From contig NZ_CP109181.1 in NCBI RefSeq assembly GCF_036248275.1, forward strand, positions 8,122,001 to 8,186,000: a stretch of 64,000 nucleotides of DNA. Direction: 5' to 3'. Shown here in pieces: positions 53,248 to 62,016 of the stretch (positions are counted from its first letter, which is position 1; every line of letters starts with the position of its first letter). Origin of the DNA: Streptomyces sp. NBC_01716 (GTDB taxonomy: Bacteria > Actinomycetota > Actinomycetes > Streptomycetales > Streptomycetaceae). Both the position numbers and the translations under genes were made by a program. The notes beneath the pieces are model-generated. The model was given only the letters and a program-made list of their open reading frames with translations. It had not been told where the DNA came from and made no database searches.

Positions 53248-55059
53248 TCACCGGCCGACGCTGTACCCCTGGGCGCCACGAGGGTTCGCCGCAGCGGTCA
53301 GCAGCCCGGTCGACGGCTCCCGGCTGACCGAAGAAAGGCGCCCGAGGGACCACTCGCCGGCGCGCGTCACGACATGCCCGCGACGGACCAGGGCTTCGAT
53401 CAGGTCGTCGCCCAGCCGGTCCTCGACCACGGCGCCTGCGGGCGTCCAGGTGCGTGGCCAGAAGCTGCTGGGGAAGCTCGTCGTGTGGAAGGCCGGAGCC
53501 TCGATCGCCTGCTGTGGACTCAGGCCGCCCACCAGCGTGTTGACCAGGTAGACGGCCTGCCACTGGTCCTGCTGGTCACCGCCCGGCGTGCCCAGGGCGC
53601 TCACGACGGCGCCGTCGCGCACCAGCATCGTGGGGGTCAGCGTCGTCCGCGGCCGGTGTCCGGCGCGCAGCGCCGACGGACTGCCCTCGTCCAGCCAGCA
53701 CATCTGCAGCCGGGTGCCGAGCGCGAAACCCAGGCCGGGGACGGTCGGCGAGGACTGTAGCCAGCCGCCCGACGCGGTCGCGGAGACGGCGTTCCCCCAC
53801 CGGTCGATGACGTCCAGATGGCAGGTGTCGCCCGGCAGGGAAGCCGAGAGGGAGACAGTCGGCTCACCCACGCCCGCCGGCCCTGCCGCCGTCTCGTCCG
53901 TCGTCGTGAACGAGACGAGCGCCGGCTCGCCCCTGCCCGCCGGCCGGCCCGGCCGGATCCGGTCCGACGCCGTCGGCCCGATCAGCGACCGGCGCTCCTT
54001 CGCGTACTCGGCCGACAGCAGATCGTCCAGATCGTGCGCCGACAGCCCCTCGCCGTAGTAGGCCTCGCGGTCGGCCATCGCCAGCTTGAGGGCTTCGAGC
54101 ACGTGGTGGACTCCGGCATCGGTCGTGAGATCCAGCTCGGCGTCATTGAATCCGTCGAGAATGGCCAGCGTCTGGAGCAGCACCGGCCCCTGCGACCACG
54201 GACCCGCCTTGAGCACCTGCGTGCCCCGGAACGAACCGACGACCGGGTCCTCGTAAGTGGCCCGGAAGCCGGCCATGTCATCCAGGGTGAGGACTCCACG
54301 GTGCACTGTTCCCGACGAGTGCAGGTGCGGCGTCGACCGGACGAAGCCGTCGATCGTCTCGGCCACGAACCCCGATCGCCAGATCGCGCGGGCGGCATCG
54401 ATACGGGCGGCGCGGCCGGCCCGCTCGCCGGCCCGGCTCGACGACTCTGCCACGAGCCGGGCGAGCGTGGCCGCGTAGTCCGCGTTGCGGACGAGGTCAC
54501 CGGCCCCCGGAGCGGCCCCGTCCGTCAGCCAGAGCGCGGCCGACGAGGGCCAGCTCTCGCGGAACAGCGGCGCCACGGCCGCGATCGTCTCCGCCGCGCG
54601 GCCGATGAGCTGGTGCCCGGAACCGGCGTAGTGAACGGCGTACTCAAGGAGATCGGCGAGCTCCCACGTGCCGTGGTCGCGCAGCATCAGCAGCCACGCG
54701 TCGACGGCGCCGGGGACCGCCGCCGCGAGCGCACCCGCCCCCGGCACCCCGTCCAGGCCCTCGGCGGCGAAGTGATCGATCGAGGCTCCCTTCGGCGCCG
54801 GTCCCTGACCCACCAGGACCCGCGGCGGCGAGCCGGCGGGAGCGATCAGCGCGACGAGGTCGCCACCCGGCCCGTTGAGGTGGGGCTCGACCACGTGGAG
54901 CACGAACGCCGCGGCGAACGCCGCGTCGAAGGCGTTGCCGCCCCGCTCGAGAACCGCCTGCGCGGACGACGAGGCGAGCCAGTGGGTGGAGGCGCACATG
55001 CCGAAGGAACCCGTCAGGTCCGGACGGGCTTGGAAGGCCTGGCTGGCGCTACTGGTCAC
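53248..55059 (-). CDS. Gamma-glutamyltransferase-family Ntn hydrolase
   Basis: 603 residues from GTG 55059, selected for GAGGGG seven bases upstream. GNAFDAAFAAAFVLHVVEPHLNG and GPWSQGPVLLQTLAIL are large-subunit motifs. The predicted self-cleavage site is GDT-CH, with the Thr nucleophile followed by Cys where the family usually has a second Thr. The small subunit has RTTLTPTMLV and GTPGGDQQDQ. No signal peptide is present, so it works on imported compounds, hydrolysing a gamma-glutamyl or related amide bond. Related enzymes include cephalosporin acylases and other amide hydrolases, so the substrate is open. Confidence 0.9.
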   Translation of the reverse strand: MTSSASQAFQARPDLTGSFGMCASTHWLASSSAQAVLERGGNAFDAAFAAAFVLHVVEPHLNGPGGDLVALIAPAGSPPRVLVGQGPAPKGASIDHFAAEGLDGVPGAGALAAAVPGAVDAWLLMLRDHGTWELADLLEYAVHYAGSGHQLIGRAAETIAAVAPLFRESWPSSAALWLTDGAAPGAGDLVRNADYAATLARLVAESSSRAGERAGRAARIDAARAIWRSGFVAETIDGFVRSTPHLHSSGTVHRGVLTLDDMAGFRATYEDPVVGSFRGTQVLKAGPWSQGPVLLQTLAILDGFNDAELDLTTDAGVHHVLEALKLAMADREAYYGEGLSAHDLDDLLSAEYAKERRSLIGPTASDRIRPGRPAGRGEPALVSFTTTDETAAGPAGVGEPTVSLSASLPGDTCHLDVIDRWGNAVSATASGGWLQSSPTVPGLGFALGTRLQMCWLDEGSPSALRAGHRPRTTLTPTMLVRDGAVVSALGTPGGDQQDQWQAVYLVNTLVGGLSPQQAIEAPAFHTTSFPSSFWPRTWTPAGAVVEDRLGDDLIEALVRRGHVVTRAGEWSLGRLSSVSREPSTGLLTAAANPRGAQGYSVGR

Positions 55060-55080
55060 GTCTTGTCCCCTCATCAAGTC

Positions 55081-55111
55081 TGCATCTATACTGACGCAGA
55101 TTGGATGCAAT
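55081..55111. promoter_or_regulatory. Candidate GntR operator between GGT and cupin genes
   Basis: TGCATC (55081-55086) and GATGCA (55104-55109) are inverted with 17 bases between, and the right one is inside ATTGGATGCAAT (55100-55111). The same GCATC-N17-GATGC arrangement recurs before the GntR gene. It lies in the promoter shared by the two divergent transcripts. Confidence 0.7.
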
Positions 55112-55180
55112 AATAGGCGCGTCCGATACTCATCGCGCAACCCCGGCATCGGCCGGCCTCACACCTCCAGAGAGGGACAC

Positions 55181-55618
55181 ATGACCGCGACCCCAGACCG
55201 GCACTCGGTCTCCGGATTTCCCACCACACCTGGCGACGAGCTGGTCTTCGAGAACGACCGCGTGCGGGTCTGGGCCATGAACCTCGAGGCCGGTGGCATG
55301 TTCGACTTCCACGAGCACCAGCACGACCACCTGATCCTGTGGCCGAACGCGGGCCGTGCGGAGGCTCAGGAGCACGGCCAGGACGACTGGCCCATCTCCC
55401 AGCACGCGGAGCGGGGGTTCGTGTTCTTCAAGACTGTTGGACGCGGCGGGCCCCTTCCCCCGCACCGCATCCGGAACCTCGAGGACCACCCGGTGACCCA
55501 CTACATCATCGAGCTGATCGGCGAGGAGTCCCCGTCAGAGGGACGCAAGTCGGAGACCAACGGACGGGGTACGACGACCCGGCCGCACACGGTGGCCGCC
55601 TCCGGCACCGACGACTGA
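55181..55618 (+). CDS. Cupin-like small protein
   Basis: 145 residues, AGAGGGA before ATG 55181. ELVFENDRVRVWAMNLEAGG and FDFHEHQHDHLILW match the first cupin motif with a His-rich metal site, and PPHRIRNL with a later HYIIELIG the second. It probably binds a metal and acts on, or senses, the pathway compound. It is divergent from the GGT-like gene under the same candidate operator. Confidence 0.8.
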   Translation: MTATPDRHSVSGFPTTPGDELVFENDRVRVWAMNLEAGGMFDFHEHQHDHLILWPNAGRAEAQEHGQDDWPISQHAERGFVFFKTVGRGGPLPPHRIRNLEDHPVTHYIIELIGEESPSEGRKSETNGRGTTTRPHTVAASGTDD

Positions 55619-55682
55619 GCATGCGGGCCCTCGCCGAGCGCCGTCACGTGCCGACACGGACCGGACCCGCGAGCCGGCGCCC

Positions 55683-57122
55683 GTGAGGAGAGCACGGAGC
55701 ACCCGTCATCGCACCACCCTCGCGGTTCTCACGGTGTCCGTCACGAGCTTCGCGCTGCTCCAGTCGCTGGTGACGCCCGTCCTGTCAGAGCTGCGGACCG
55801 AGCTTGGCACCGACCAGCGGACCGTCACCTGGGTCATGACCGCCTACCTGCTGTCGGCTTCGATCTGCACTCCCCTCATCGGCCGCATCGGCGACCGGAT
55901 CGGCAAGCGGCGCATGCTGGTCGGCGCGCTCGCGGGACTCTCCGTCGGGTCGCTCGTGGCGGGCCTGGCCGGCAGCATCGAGGTCATGATCGCCGGCCGG
56001 GTGATCCAGGGTGTCGGCGGCGGGGTGCTGCCGCTGGCGTTCGGGATCGTCCGCGACGAGCTGCCGGCGAGACGGGTTCCGGGTGCCATTGGCCTGCTGG
56101 CCTCACTCGGCGCCGTCGGTGGCGGCATCGGCATCGTCCTGGCCGGCCCGATCGTGAACGCCCTGGGCCACCGCTGGCTCTTCTGGCTGCCCGCGCTCGT
56201 CACGGGCGTCACCGCGGCGCTCGCCCACGTGGTCGTCCCCGACTCACCCGGCCGACGAGCCGGCAGGATCAGCGCGGCGCCCGCTCTCCTGCTGTCGGGC
56301 TGGCTGGCCAGCCTGCTGATCGCCGTGAGTCAGGGGAACGCCTGGGGCTGGGCGTCCGCCCCCACTCTGGCGCTGCTGCTCGGCGCCGTCGTGCTCGGTG
56401 CGTCATGGATCGCCGTGGAACGGCGTTCGTCGTCGGCGCTCATCGACCCGGCCATGATGCGGCTGCCCGCAGTGTGGACGACCAACGCGGTCAGCCTCCT
56501 CGTCGGGTTCGGGATGTACGCGGCGTACGCCTTCCTTCCCCAGTTCGCCCAGACCCCCCAGGCCACCGGATACGGGCTCGGAGCCTCGATCACCGAGTCC
56601 GGGATCATGCTGCTGCCGATGGCCGTCACGATGTTCTGCGCCGGGCTGCTCTCCGGCACGCTCGTCAGGTCGGCCGGGCCCAGGACCATCGTGGTGGTGG
56701 GCTGCCTCATCTCCGCGGCGGCCACCGCGGCGCTCGCGCTCGCCCACGACGAGAAGTGGATGCACTACGCCGCGAACGCGGTCATGGGGGCGGGCACGGG
56801 TCTCGTGCTGGCCTGCCTGTCCAACCTCGTCGTCGCGGCGGTGCCCCGGGAGCAGACCGGCGCGGCCAGCGGCGTCAACGCCAACGTCCGCACGATCGGC
56901 GGATCCCTCGGCACCGCCGTGATGGCCGGTATCGTGACCGCCGGCCCGCGCGCGGACGGACTGCCGCGGGAGGCCGGCTACGCGAACGGACTCCTCGTGC
57001 TCGCGGTCTCGCTCGTCGCCGCGGCGTTCCTGGCGCTGCTGATCCCGCGCGCGGCCCGAGGCGGGCGTGGTCACGGCCGGCATCACGACAAGGCCGGGCA
57101 TGCCTTGGAGAGCGCGCCCTGA
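55683..57122 (+). CDS. MFS transporter of the 14-helix drug/H+ antiporter (DHA2) type
   Basis: 479 residues from GTG 55683, about 14 helices. TWVMTAYLLSASICTPLIGRIGDRIGKRRML (in parts TWVMTAYLLSASICTP and GRIGDRIGKRRML) contains motif A and the DHA2 first-helix pattern; GRVIQGVGGGVLPLAFGIV is motif C-like. It would export or exchange a pathway compound by proton antiport. It sits between the cupin and GntR genes on the same strand. Confidence 0.92.
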   Translation: MRRARSTRHRTTLAVLTVSVTSFALLQSLVTPVLSELRTELGTDQRTVTWVMTAYLLSASICTPLIGRIGDRIGKRRMLVGALAGLSVGSLVAGLAGSIEVMIAGRVIQGVGGGVLPLAFGIVRDELPARRVPGAIGLLASLGAVGGGIGIVLAGPIVNALGHRWLFWLPALVTGVTAALAHVVVPDSPGRRAGRISAAPALLLSGWLASLLIAVSQGNAWGWASAPTLALLLGAVVLGASWIAVERRSSSALIDPAMMRLPAVWTTNAVSLLVGFGMYAAYAFLPQFAQTPQATGYGLGASITESGIMLLPMAVTMFCAGLLSGTLVRSAGPRTIVVVGCLISAAATAALALAHDEKWMHYAANAVMGAGTGLVLACLSNLVVAAVPREQTGAASGVNANVRTIGGSLGTAVMAGIVTAGPRADGLPREAGYANGLLVLAVSLVAAAFLALLIPRAARGGRGHGRHHDKAGHALESAP

Positions 57123-57148
57123 CGGCCACCTCCCGTGACCGGAAGGTC

Positions 57149-57178
57149 GCATCTCATTTGGCCAGAACCAGATGCAAT
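57149..57178. promoter_or_regulatory. Candidate GntR autoregulatory operator
   Basis: GCATC (57149-57153) and GATGC (57171-57175) are inverted with 17 bases between, the right one continuing to GATGCAAT. This matches the layout at 55081-55111. It lies 73 bp before the GntR start. Confidence 0.6.
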
Positions 57179-57250
57179 AGGGGTCACCGTTCGCGGTGCC
57201 GTATTGGTATCGTTGTGTGCTGGAAGCCGCCGTCCCTCCGAGGAAACGTC

Positions 57251-57973
57251 ATGACTGTTTTGCCCACGAACCTCGCTGTGAACCAGGGGGCCGAACCGAT
57301 CAGTGACCACATCGTCGCGGTGCTGCAGCGACGAATCCTCGCCGGCGAGATCCCGATCGGCGCCTGGCTGCGGCACGGCGCCCTGGCCGAGGAGTTCGGC
57401 GTCAGCCGTACCCCGGTGCGGGAGGCCCTGAGGATCCTCCACTCACAAGGCGTCGTCACCATCGACCCGCACCGCGGCGCTCGCGTCAACGGGCACTCCG
57501 GCAAGGACATCCGCGAGATCGGCGCCGTCCGTGCCGAGCTGGAAGGCTATGCGGCCGAGCTGGCGACCGAACGGATCAACGACGCGCAGCTCAAGCGCAT
57601 GCTCGACGCCTGGAAGGGCTTCGGCGAAGCCATACAGCAACTGGGCGCGAGCGAAGGAGACCAACGCACCCAAGCGCAGCGCTGGGCCGATTCCAACCAC
57701 GAGTTCCACTCGGTGATCGTCGAGGCGTCGTGCAACCGGCAGCTCGCCCTCACCATCGCCGAGCTCAGGCGGCGCCTTCCGCACAACCTCTCCTACGGCG
57801 CCTACGCCGACAACTCCCGCCTCCTGCGCAGGAACCTCCAGCAGCACGAGGGCGTGGCCGCGGCCATCGTCGACCACAACCCGCGATTGGCCCGCAAGCG
57901 GATGACCGCGCATCTGCGGGCCTCCAACGAGGCCACCGCCCGATGGGTCGAGAGCAACAAGACCCGGAACTGA
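57251..57973 (+). CDS. GntR-family regulator with FCD ligand-binding domain
   Basis: 240 residues, with GAGGAAA upstream. The winged helix has GAWLRHGALAEEFGVSRTPV and REALRILHSQGVVTIDPHRG; the C-terminal helical FCD domain has DIREIGAVRAELEGYAAELA and the metal-type motif DSNHEFHSVI with H..H later (QQHEGVAAAI). It probably represses the operon until a carboxylate intermediate binds, using the three related sites at 53165, 55081 and 57149. Confidence 0.93.
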   Translation: MTVLPTNLAVNQGAEPISDHIVAVLQRRILAGEIPIGAWLRHGALAEEFGVSRTPVREALRILHSQGVVTIDPHRGARVNGHSGKDIREIGAVRAELEGYAAELATERINDAQLKRMLDAWKGFGEAIQQLGASEGDQRTQAQRWADSNHEFHSVIVEASCNRQLALTIAELRRRLPHNLSYGAYADNSRLLRRNLQQHEGVAAAIVDHNPRLARKRMTAHLRASNEATARWVESNKTRN

Positions 57974-57996
57974 GCGACGGACAGGGTGGGTTCCTG

Positions 57997-58252
57997 GTGA
58001 AGCTTCCCCTTGTACAGACGAAGCGGTACACCGAGGAGTTCAAGCGGGACGCCATCGCGCTCGTCGACTCCACAGGGAAGACGGTCACTGCGGTCGCCCG
58101 GGAACTCGGGATCAGCTCTGGTCCTGGCCACCCGCGAGGTGGTCGGCTGTGCCATGGCCGACCGCCACCGCGCCGAACTCGGCGTGCCTCGACAGGAACA
58201 AGGGTTACTGCCCGAAGTTTCGGTCCGCTGCCGGCGAGAGGGGGAGCGGTAG
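57997..58252 (+). pseudogene. IS3-family transposase relic (orfA fused to orfB fragment)
   Basis: KRYTEEFKRDAIALVDSTGK and TVTAVARELGIS are the start of an IS3 orfA helix-turn-helix. After a deletion and frame change, LATREVVGCAMADRHRAEL matches the core of orfB (the usual LATREVVGYAMADHHRAELV). Nothing else of the element remains. Confidence 0.7.
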
Positions 58253-58490
58253 TAGTTGTTCTGGATAGTCGACACTGCGGCGAATGACGCGGTCGCCCTG
58301 TTCGCCGCACTGGCTCGCAAGGAACTGCGAAAGGAGCGCTCATGAGTCTTGCTGCCCACTACGAGGCATTCCTACAGCAGCGTGGCACCGATCGGGCTTC
58401 ACCGCCCGGGGCGTGGACGGTGGTTGCGGGGGCCGAGTGGTGTTTCGGGTGTGCGGTCCCAGGGAGTGGCATCGCTCGTGGTGACGCTCT
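58253..58490 (+). other. Truncated coding remnants interrupted by the IS5 element
   Basis: A frame ending in NDAVALFAALARKELRKERS overlaps as ATGA the start (58342) of a second frame, MSLAAHYEAFLQQRGTDRAS..., which runs into the IS left end at 58491. The ATGA overlap suggests two former genes of one operon, the first lacking its start and the second its end. I do not recognise either. Confidence 0.4.
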
Positions 58491-59293
58491 TAAGACGCTG
58501 TTTCATTTGGTGAGGCGGCGGTGGCAGATAAGGGTGGCTGCGATACCGACGAAGGCGAGGAAGTGCTCGGCTTTGTATTCGCAGCGCCGGTGGAGGTGTC
58601 GGCAGTCGGCCAGCCACGAGACGGTTCGTTCGATGACCCGTCGGTGGCGGCCGTGCCGCTGTGAGCTCTCGACGCCTTTGCGGGCGATGCGGTGGGTGAT
58701 GCCCCGCTGACGGATCCATCGGCGGAGGTGGTTGTGGTCGTGGCCCTTGTCGGCATGCGGTTTGCCGGGCCGCCGACGGCGGGGTCCACGGCGGGAGCGG
58801 ATCGGCGGGATCCCGCGCACGGGCGGCTCCGGGCCCTGGCTGTCGTGCATGTTGGCGCCTCAGATGCCCAGCGACAGCGGCAGTCCGTTCCGGTCGGTGA
58901 TCAGGTGGATCTTCGATCCCAGCTTGCCACGGTCGGCAGCGCGACCAGTCCAGTTCGCCCCGGGCGCCGAGTTCGTCAAGGACAACACGGTGCGGCCGCG
59001 CCCACACCCGCGCTTGCGACCACTGCGCGAAGCGATGGCAGACCGTGGGCCAGGCCAGCCCGGACACCGGCGGCAACTGCCGCCAGGTGCAGCCCGACCT
59101 GGCCACGAACAGGATCGCCGCCAGCACTTCACGATCACCCGCCCGAGCCCGGCCACTACCCTGCGGACGTATCACCTCTGTCGGCGGCACCGCCCGACGG
59201 AACAACACCCACAACTCATCCCGCACCAACCGCTCAACCAAGTCTGTCATGCACGGCTCAACAAACGATCAAGCCATAAGAAACGACGTCTTA
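58491..59293 (-). mobile_element. IS5-family insertion sequence, inactive
   Basis: Imperfect 16-bp ends, TAAGACGCTGTTTCAT (58491-58506) and the inverse of 59278-59293 (TAAGACGTCGTTTCTT), match at 13 of 16 positions and begin with TA/TTA as in the IS427-like group. The 803-bp element holds one transposase gene on the minus strand, which is broken. It lies between the catabolic operon with its GntR gene and the acyl-CoA synthetase operon. Confidence 0.8.
58503..59250 (-). pseudogene. IS5-family DDE transposase, frameshifted with a premature stop
   Basis: The first frame has VLAAILFVARSGCTWRQLPP and HRFAQWSQARVWARPHRVVL, the usual N-terminus, to ELGARGELDWSRC. The frame then shifts to one with DRGKLGSKIHLITDRNGLPL, which meets an in-frame TGA at 58860-58862 where relatives have Ser, then continues as RKGVESSQRHGRHRRVIERT to a normal end. 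One frameshift plus one stop make it non-functional unless supplied in trans. Confidence 0.85.
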
Positions 59294-60874
59294 GGAGCCC
59301 GGGCGCCGCTGTGCGACCAGCGCGGCGATCTGTGGGCGGTTGATCTTCCCGGTGCTGCTGCGGCCGACGGAGTCGACGAAGTGGAACTCGCGCGGTGTCT
59401 TGAACCGCGCCAGACGGTCGGCCAGGTGACTGCGCAGGCGGGTGGCGGCCGGCTCGCCGCCCTCCTCGCCGCCCTTCAGCTGCACGACGGCGACGACGCG
59501 CTGCCCCCATTCGTCATCCTGTACGCCGATAACCACGGCATCGGCGACCGACGGCTCCGTCACGAGGGCGGCTTCCACCTCGGCCGGGTAGATGTTGACG
59601 CCCCCCGAGAGGATCAGATCGGAGCGTCGGTCGCCGACGTAGAGATAGCCGTCCTCGTCGAGGTGGCCGATGTCGCCCGCGGTCCGGAACGGGTCGTGGG
59701 CATCCGATGCCCCGGCGGGGATCAAGTCTCCGGCCGCACCGCTGTAGGTGAAATCGAAGCCACCGCTGACGTAGATGGTGCCGGGCTCGCCTGCGGGGAG
59801 CGGCCGTCCGTCGCTCCCGCGGATCTGGAGCTGGATGCCGGGTGCCGCGCGGCCTGCGGAGCCTGGCTTCTTCAACGCCTCCTCGGAAGTGATGATCGTG
59901 GCGATGCCGAACTCCGTGCACCCGTAGTACTCGGTGAGCACCGGACCCCACCACTGGATCATCTGCTGCTTCAGCTCCGGCGGGCACGGTGCTCCAGCGT
60001 GGGTGACCAGCTGGAGCGAGCGGCCTGAGAAGGAGTCGCGGATCGACTCGTCGAGGTCGAGAAGCCGATGAAACATGACCGGGACCATGAACGTGGTCGT
60101 GACCCCGAATCGGTCGATGAGCGAGAGCGTCTCAGCCGCGTCGAACCGTGTGGTGATGACGAGCTCCTGCCCCAGGTGCAGGGCGCAGAGCGCGTTCAGA
60201 TTCGGTGCCGGGTGGTAGAGCGGGGCGACCACCAGGTGCACCTGGGGGAGCACGGTGTCGGTGTCGTACTGCGCGAACCGCTGCCGAGCTCGGGCATCGG
60301 CAGCCTCGTCGGGGGTCGTCTTCGGCAGCGCCCGACGGACACCCTTGGGGCGCCCGCTCGTCCCGGAACTGTAGTACTGCACCGAGCCTGCGCTCCGCTG
60401 TATCGGCGCGGAGGCAGGATGCCGTGCGAGCAGGTTCTCGGCCGAGAGTCCGTCCGACGCGCCTCCGACCACGACGACGCGGTCGGGGGCGAGGCCGCCA
60501 CCCAGGCGAGCCCCTTCGACGGCAAGCGACTCGAGGGCAGACTCGGTCACCACGGCGCGAGCCCCGGAATCCCCGATCAGGTAGGCGGCCTCGGAGGCGG
60601 TCAGGTGCCAGTTGACTGGCACGAGGTACAGGCCGATCTGCTCCGCCGCGAGCTGTGCGGCGATGAAGGTCGCACCGTTCTTCAGGACGAGGGCCACGGT
60701 CTCGCCGCGCTGCAGATCCAGGTCGTCCCGCAGCAGACGGGACCAACGGTGGGCGTCATCGAGCAGGTCGCCCCGCGTGACGGTCTCGGACCCAAGCCGC
60801 AACGCGACGGAGTCGCGGTCGCCGGCCGCGATCTCGAAGAAGCCCCGAGCAGGCGCGTCCGCCGGTGCTGTCAT
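59291..60874 (-). CDS. Acyl-CoA synthetase (AMP-binding, FadD-like)
   Basis: 527 residues. QYYSSGTSGRPKGVRRALPK is the P-loop, YYGCTEFG the A5 motif, TAGDIGHLDEDGYLYVGDR and SDLILSGGVNIYP the hinge region, and STGKINR holds the catalytic Lys. It activates a carboxylic acid to its CoA ester. Its stop codon TAA (59291-59293) lies within the right terminal repeat of the IS5 element, so the insertion may have trimmed the last residues. It is third in an operon with the DUF35 and thiolase genes. Confidence 0.92.
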   Translation of the reverse strand: MTAPADAPARGFFEIAAGDRDSVALRLGSETVTRGDLLDDAHRWSRLLRDDLDLQRGETVALVLKNGATFIAAQLAAEQIGLYLVPVNWHLTASEAAYLIGDSGARAVVTESALESLAVEGARLGGGLAPDRVVVVGGASDGLSAENLLARHPASAPIQRSAGSVQYYSSGTSGRPKGVRRALPKTTPDEAADARARQRFAQYDTDTVLPQVHLVVAPLYHPAPNLNALCALHLGQELVITTRFDAAETLSLIDRFGVTTTFMVPVMFHRLLDLDESIRDSFSGRSLQLVTHAGAPCPPELKQQMIQWWGPVLTEYYGCTEFGIATIITSEEALKKPGSAGRAAPGIQLQIRGSDGRPLPAGEPGTIYVSGGFDFTYSGAAGDLIPAGASDAHDPFRTAGDIGHLDEDGYLYVGDRRSDLILSGGVNIYPAEVEAALVTEPSVADAVVIGVQDDEWGQRVVAVVQLKGGEEGGEPAATRLRSHLADRLARFKTPREFHFVDSVGRSSTGKINRPQIAALVAQRRPGS

Positions 60875-62016
60875 GCCGACACCTCCTGGTTCGAGAGCAC
60901 CAACGTCGCTGCCTCCGAGAAGAAGTGTCCAACACCCTGGACCACACTGACCTCCACGTCGGGTACCTGGGCGAACGCCTCGCCCCGGAGCTGGCGGACG
61001 GCCTCCTGGATCGCGAACATCCCGTACATGCCGGTGTGGGTGTAGCGAAGGCCGCCGCCGTTGGTGTTCATCGGCAGGTGCCCGCCCGGGGCGGTGTTAC
61101 CGTCGGCGACGAACGCGCCGGCCTCCCCACGCCCGACGAAACCGAGTGCCTCGAGGCCGTACAGCGGCACGTGTGCGAACGCGTCGTAGACCATCAGGTG
61201 ATCCACGTCGTTGTGGCTGATGCGCGCCTCGGTGAAGGCAGCCGTGGCCGACCGCTCGAACGTCTCGGCGCGCGTGAGGTCAGGCATCTGCGACACCAAA
61301 GGGCTGTCGGCCGCCTCGCCCGACCCCCACAGATAGACGGGGGTGCGGCGCAGTTCGCGGGCGCGCTCTGCCGACGTGACGACCAGCCCACCGCCTCCGT
61401 CGCTCACCATGCAGCACATGAGCTTGGTGAACGGCCAGGCGATCGGCGTCGATGCCAAGACCTCGTCGACGCTCGCGAGAGAGGGGCGGGCCGCTCGGGG
61501 ATTTCCGTGCGACCACTCGCTCTGCCGAGCCGGCACGGAGGCCAGCTGCTCGAGCGTCGTCCCCGTCTCGTGGGCGTAGCGGAGGTAAGGGAGCGTGAAC
61601 ATCGTGGGAGGGCCGTAGACGCCGAACGGTAGCTCGAACTGACCGAGCATCCCGTCGGCCGGCATCGGACGCGGATGGCGCCCGACCACCGACCGACGAG
61701 ATTCGCCGTGCAGCACGAGGACGACTTCGGCCTGTCCAGCAGCGATCGCGGCAGCAGCGTGACGCACGTGCACCAGAAACGACGTCCCGCCCACACTCGT
61801 GCCGTCGAACCACGTCGGACGGACTCCCAACGCGTGAGCGATCTCGACCGGGTTGTGCACGGCGCTCGTGATGCCGTCGACATCGTCGAGGCTCAGGCCG
61901 GCGTCGGCGAGAGCGAGCAGCGCGGCATCGACGTGGAGGTCCAACTCGGACATGGCGGGCAGTCGTCCGAGGCTCGTTTCGGCGGCGCCGGCGATGGCGG
62001 CCACGGGGCGACTCAC
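60871..62016 (-). CDS. Thiolase-like (SCP-x/Ltp type) acyl-CoA lyase or acetyltransferase
   Basis: 381 residues. AAIAGAAETSLGRLP is the start common to SCP2-thiolases and Ltp aldolases; GGTSFLVHVRHAAAAIAAGQ lacks the nucleophile Cys of true thiolases (Ser-Phe in its place); HTGMYGMFAIQEAVRQLRG and APGGHLPMNTNGGG are the C-terminal motifs with the His. The missing Cys plus the DUF35 partner gene suggests an Ltp2/ChsH2-type retro-aldol lyase rather than a thiolase. It overlaps both neighbours by 4 bp. Confidence 0.87.
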   Translation of the reverse strand: MSRPVAAIAGAAETSLGRLPAMSELDLHVDAALLALADAGLSLDDVDGITSAVHNPVEIAHALGVRPTWFDGTSVGGTSFLVHVRHAAAAIAAGQAEVVLVLHGESRRSVVGRHPRPMPADGMLGQFELPFGVYGPPTMFTLPYLRYAHETGTTLEQLASVPARQSEWSHGNPRAARPSLASVDEVLASTPIAWPFTKLMCCMVSDGGGGLVVTSAERARELRRTPVYLWGSGEAADSPLVSQMPDLTRAETFERSATAAFTEARISHNDVDHLMVYDAFAHVPLYGLEALGFVGRGEAGAFVADGNTAPGGHLPMNTNGGGLRYTHTGMYGMFAIQEAVRQLRGEAFAQVPDVEVSVVQGVGHFFSEAATLVLSNQEVSA

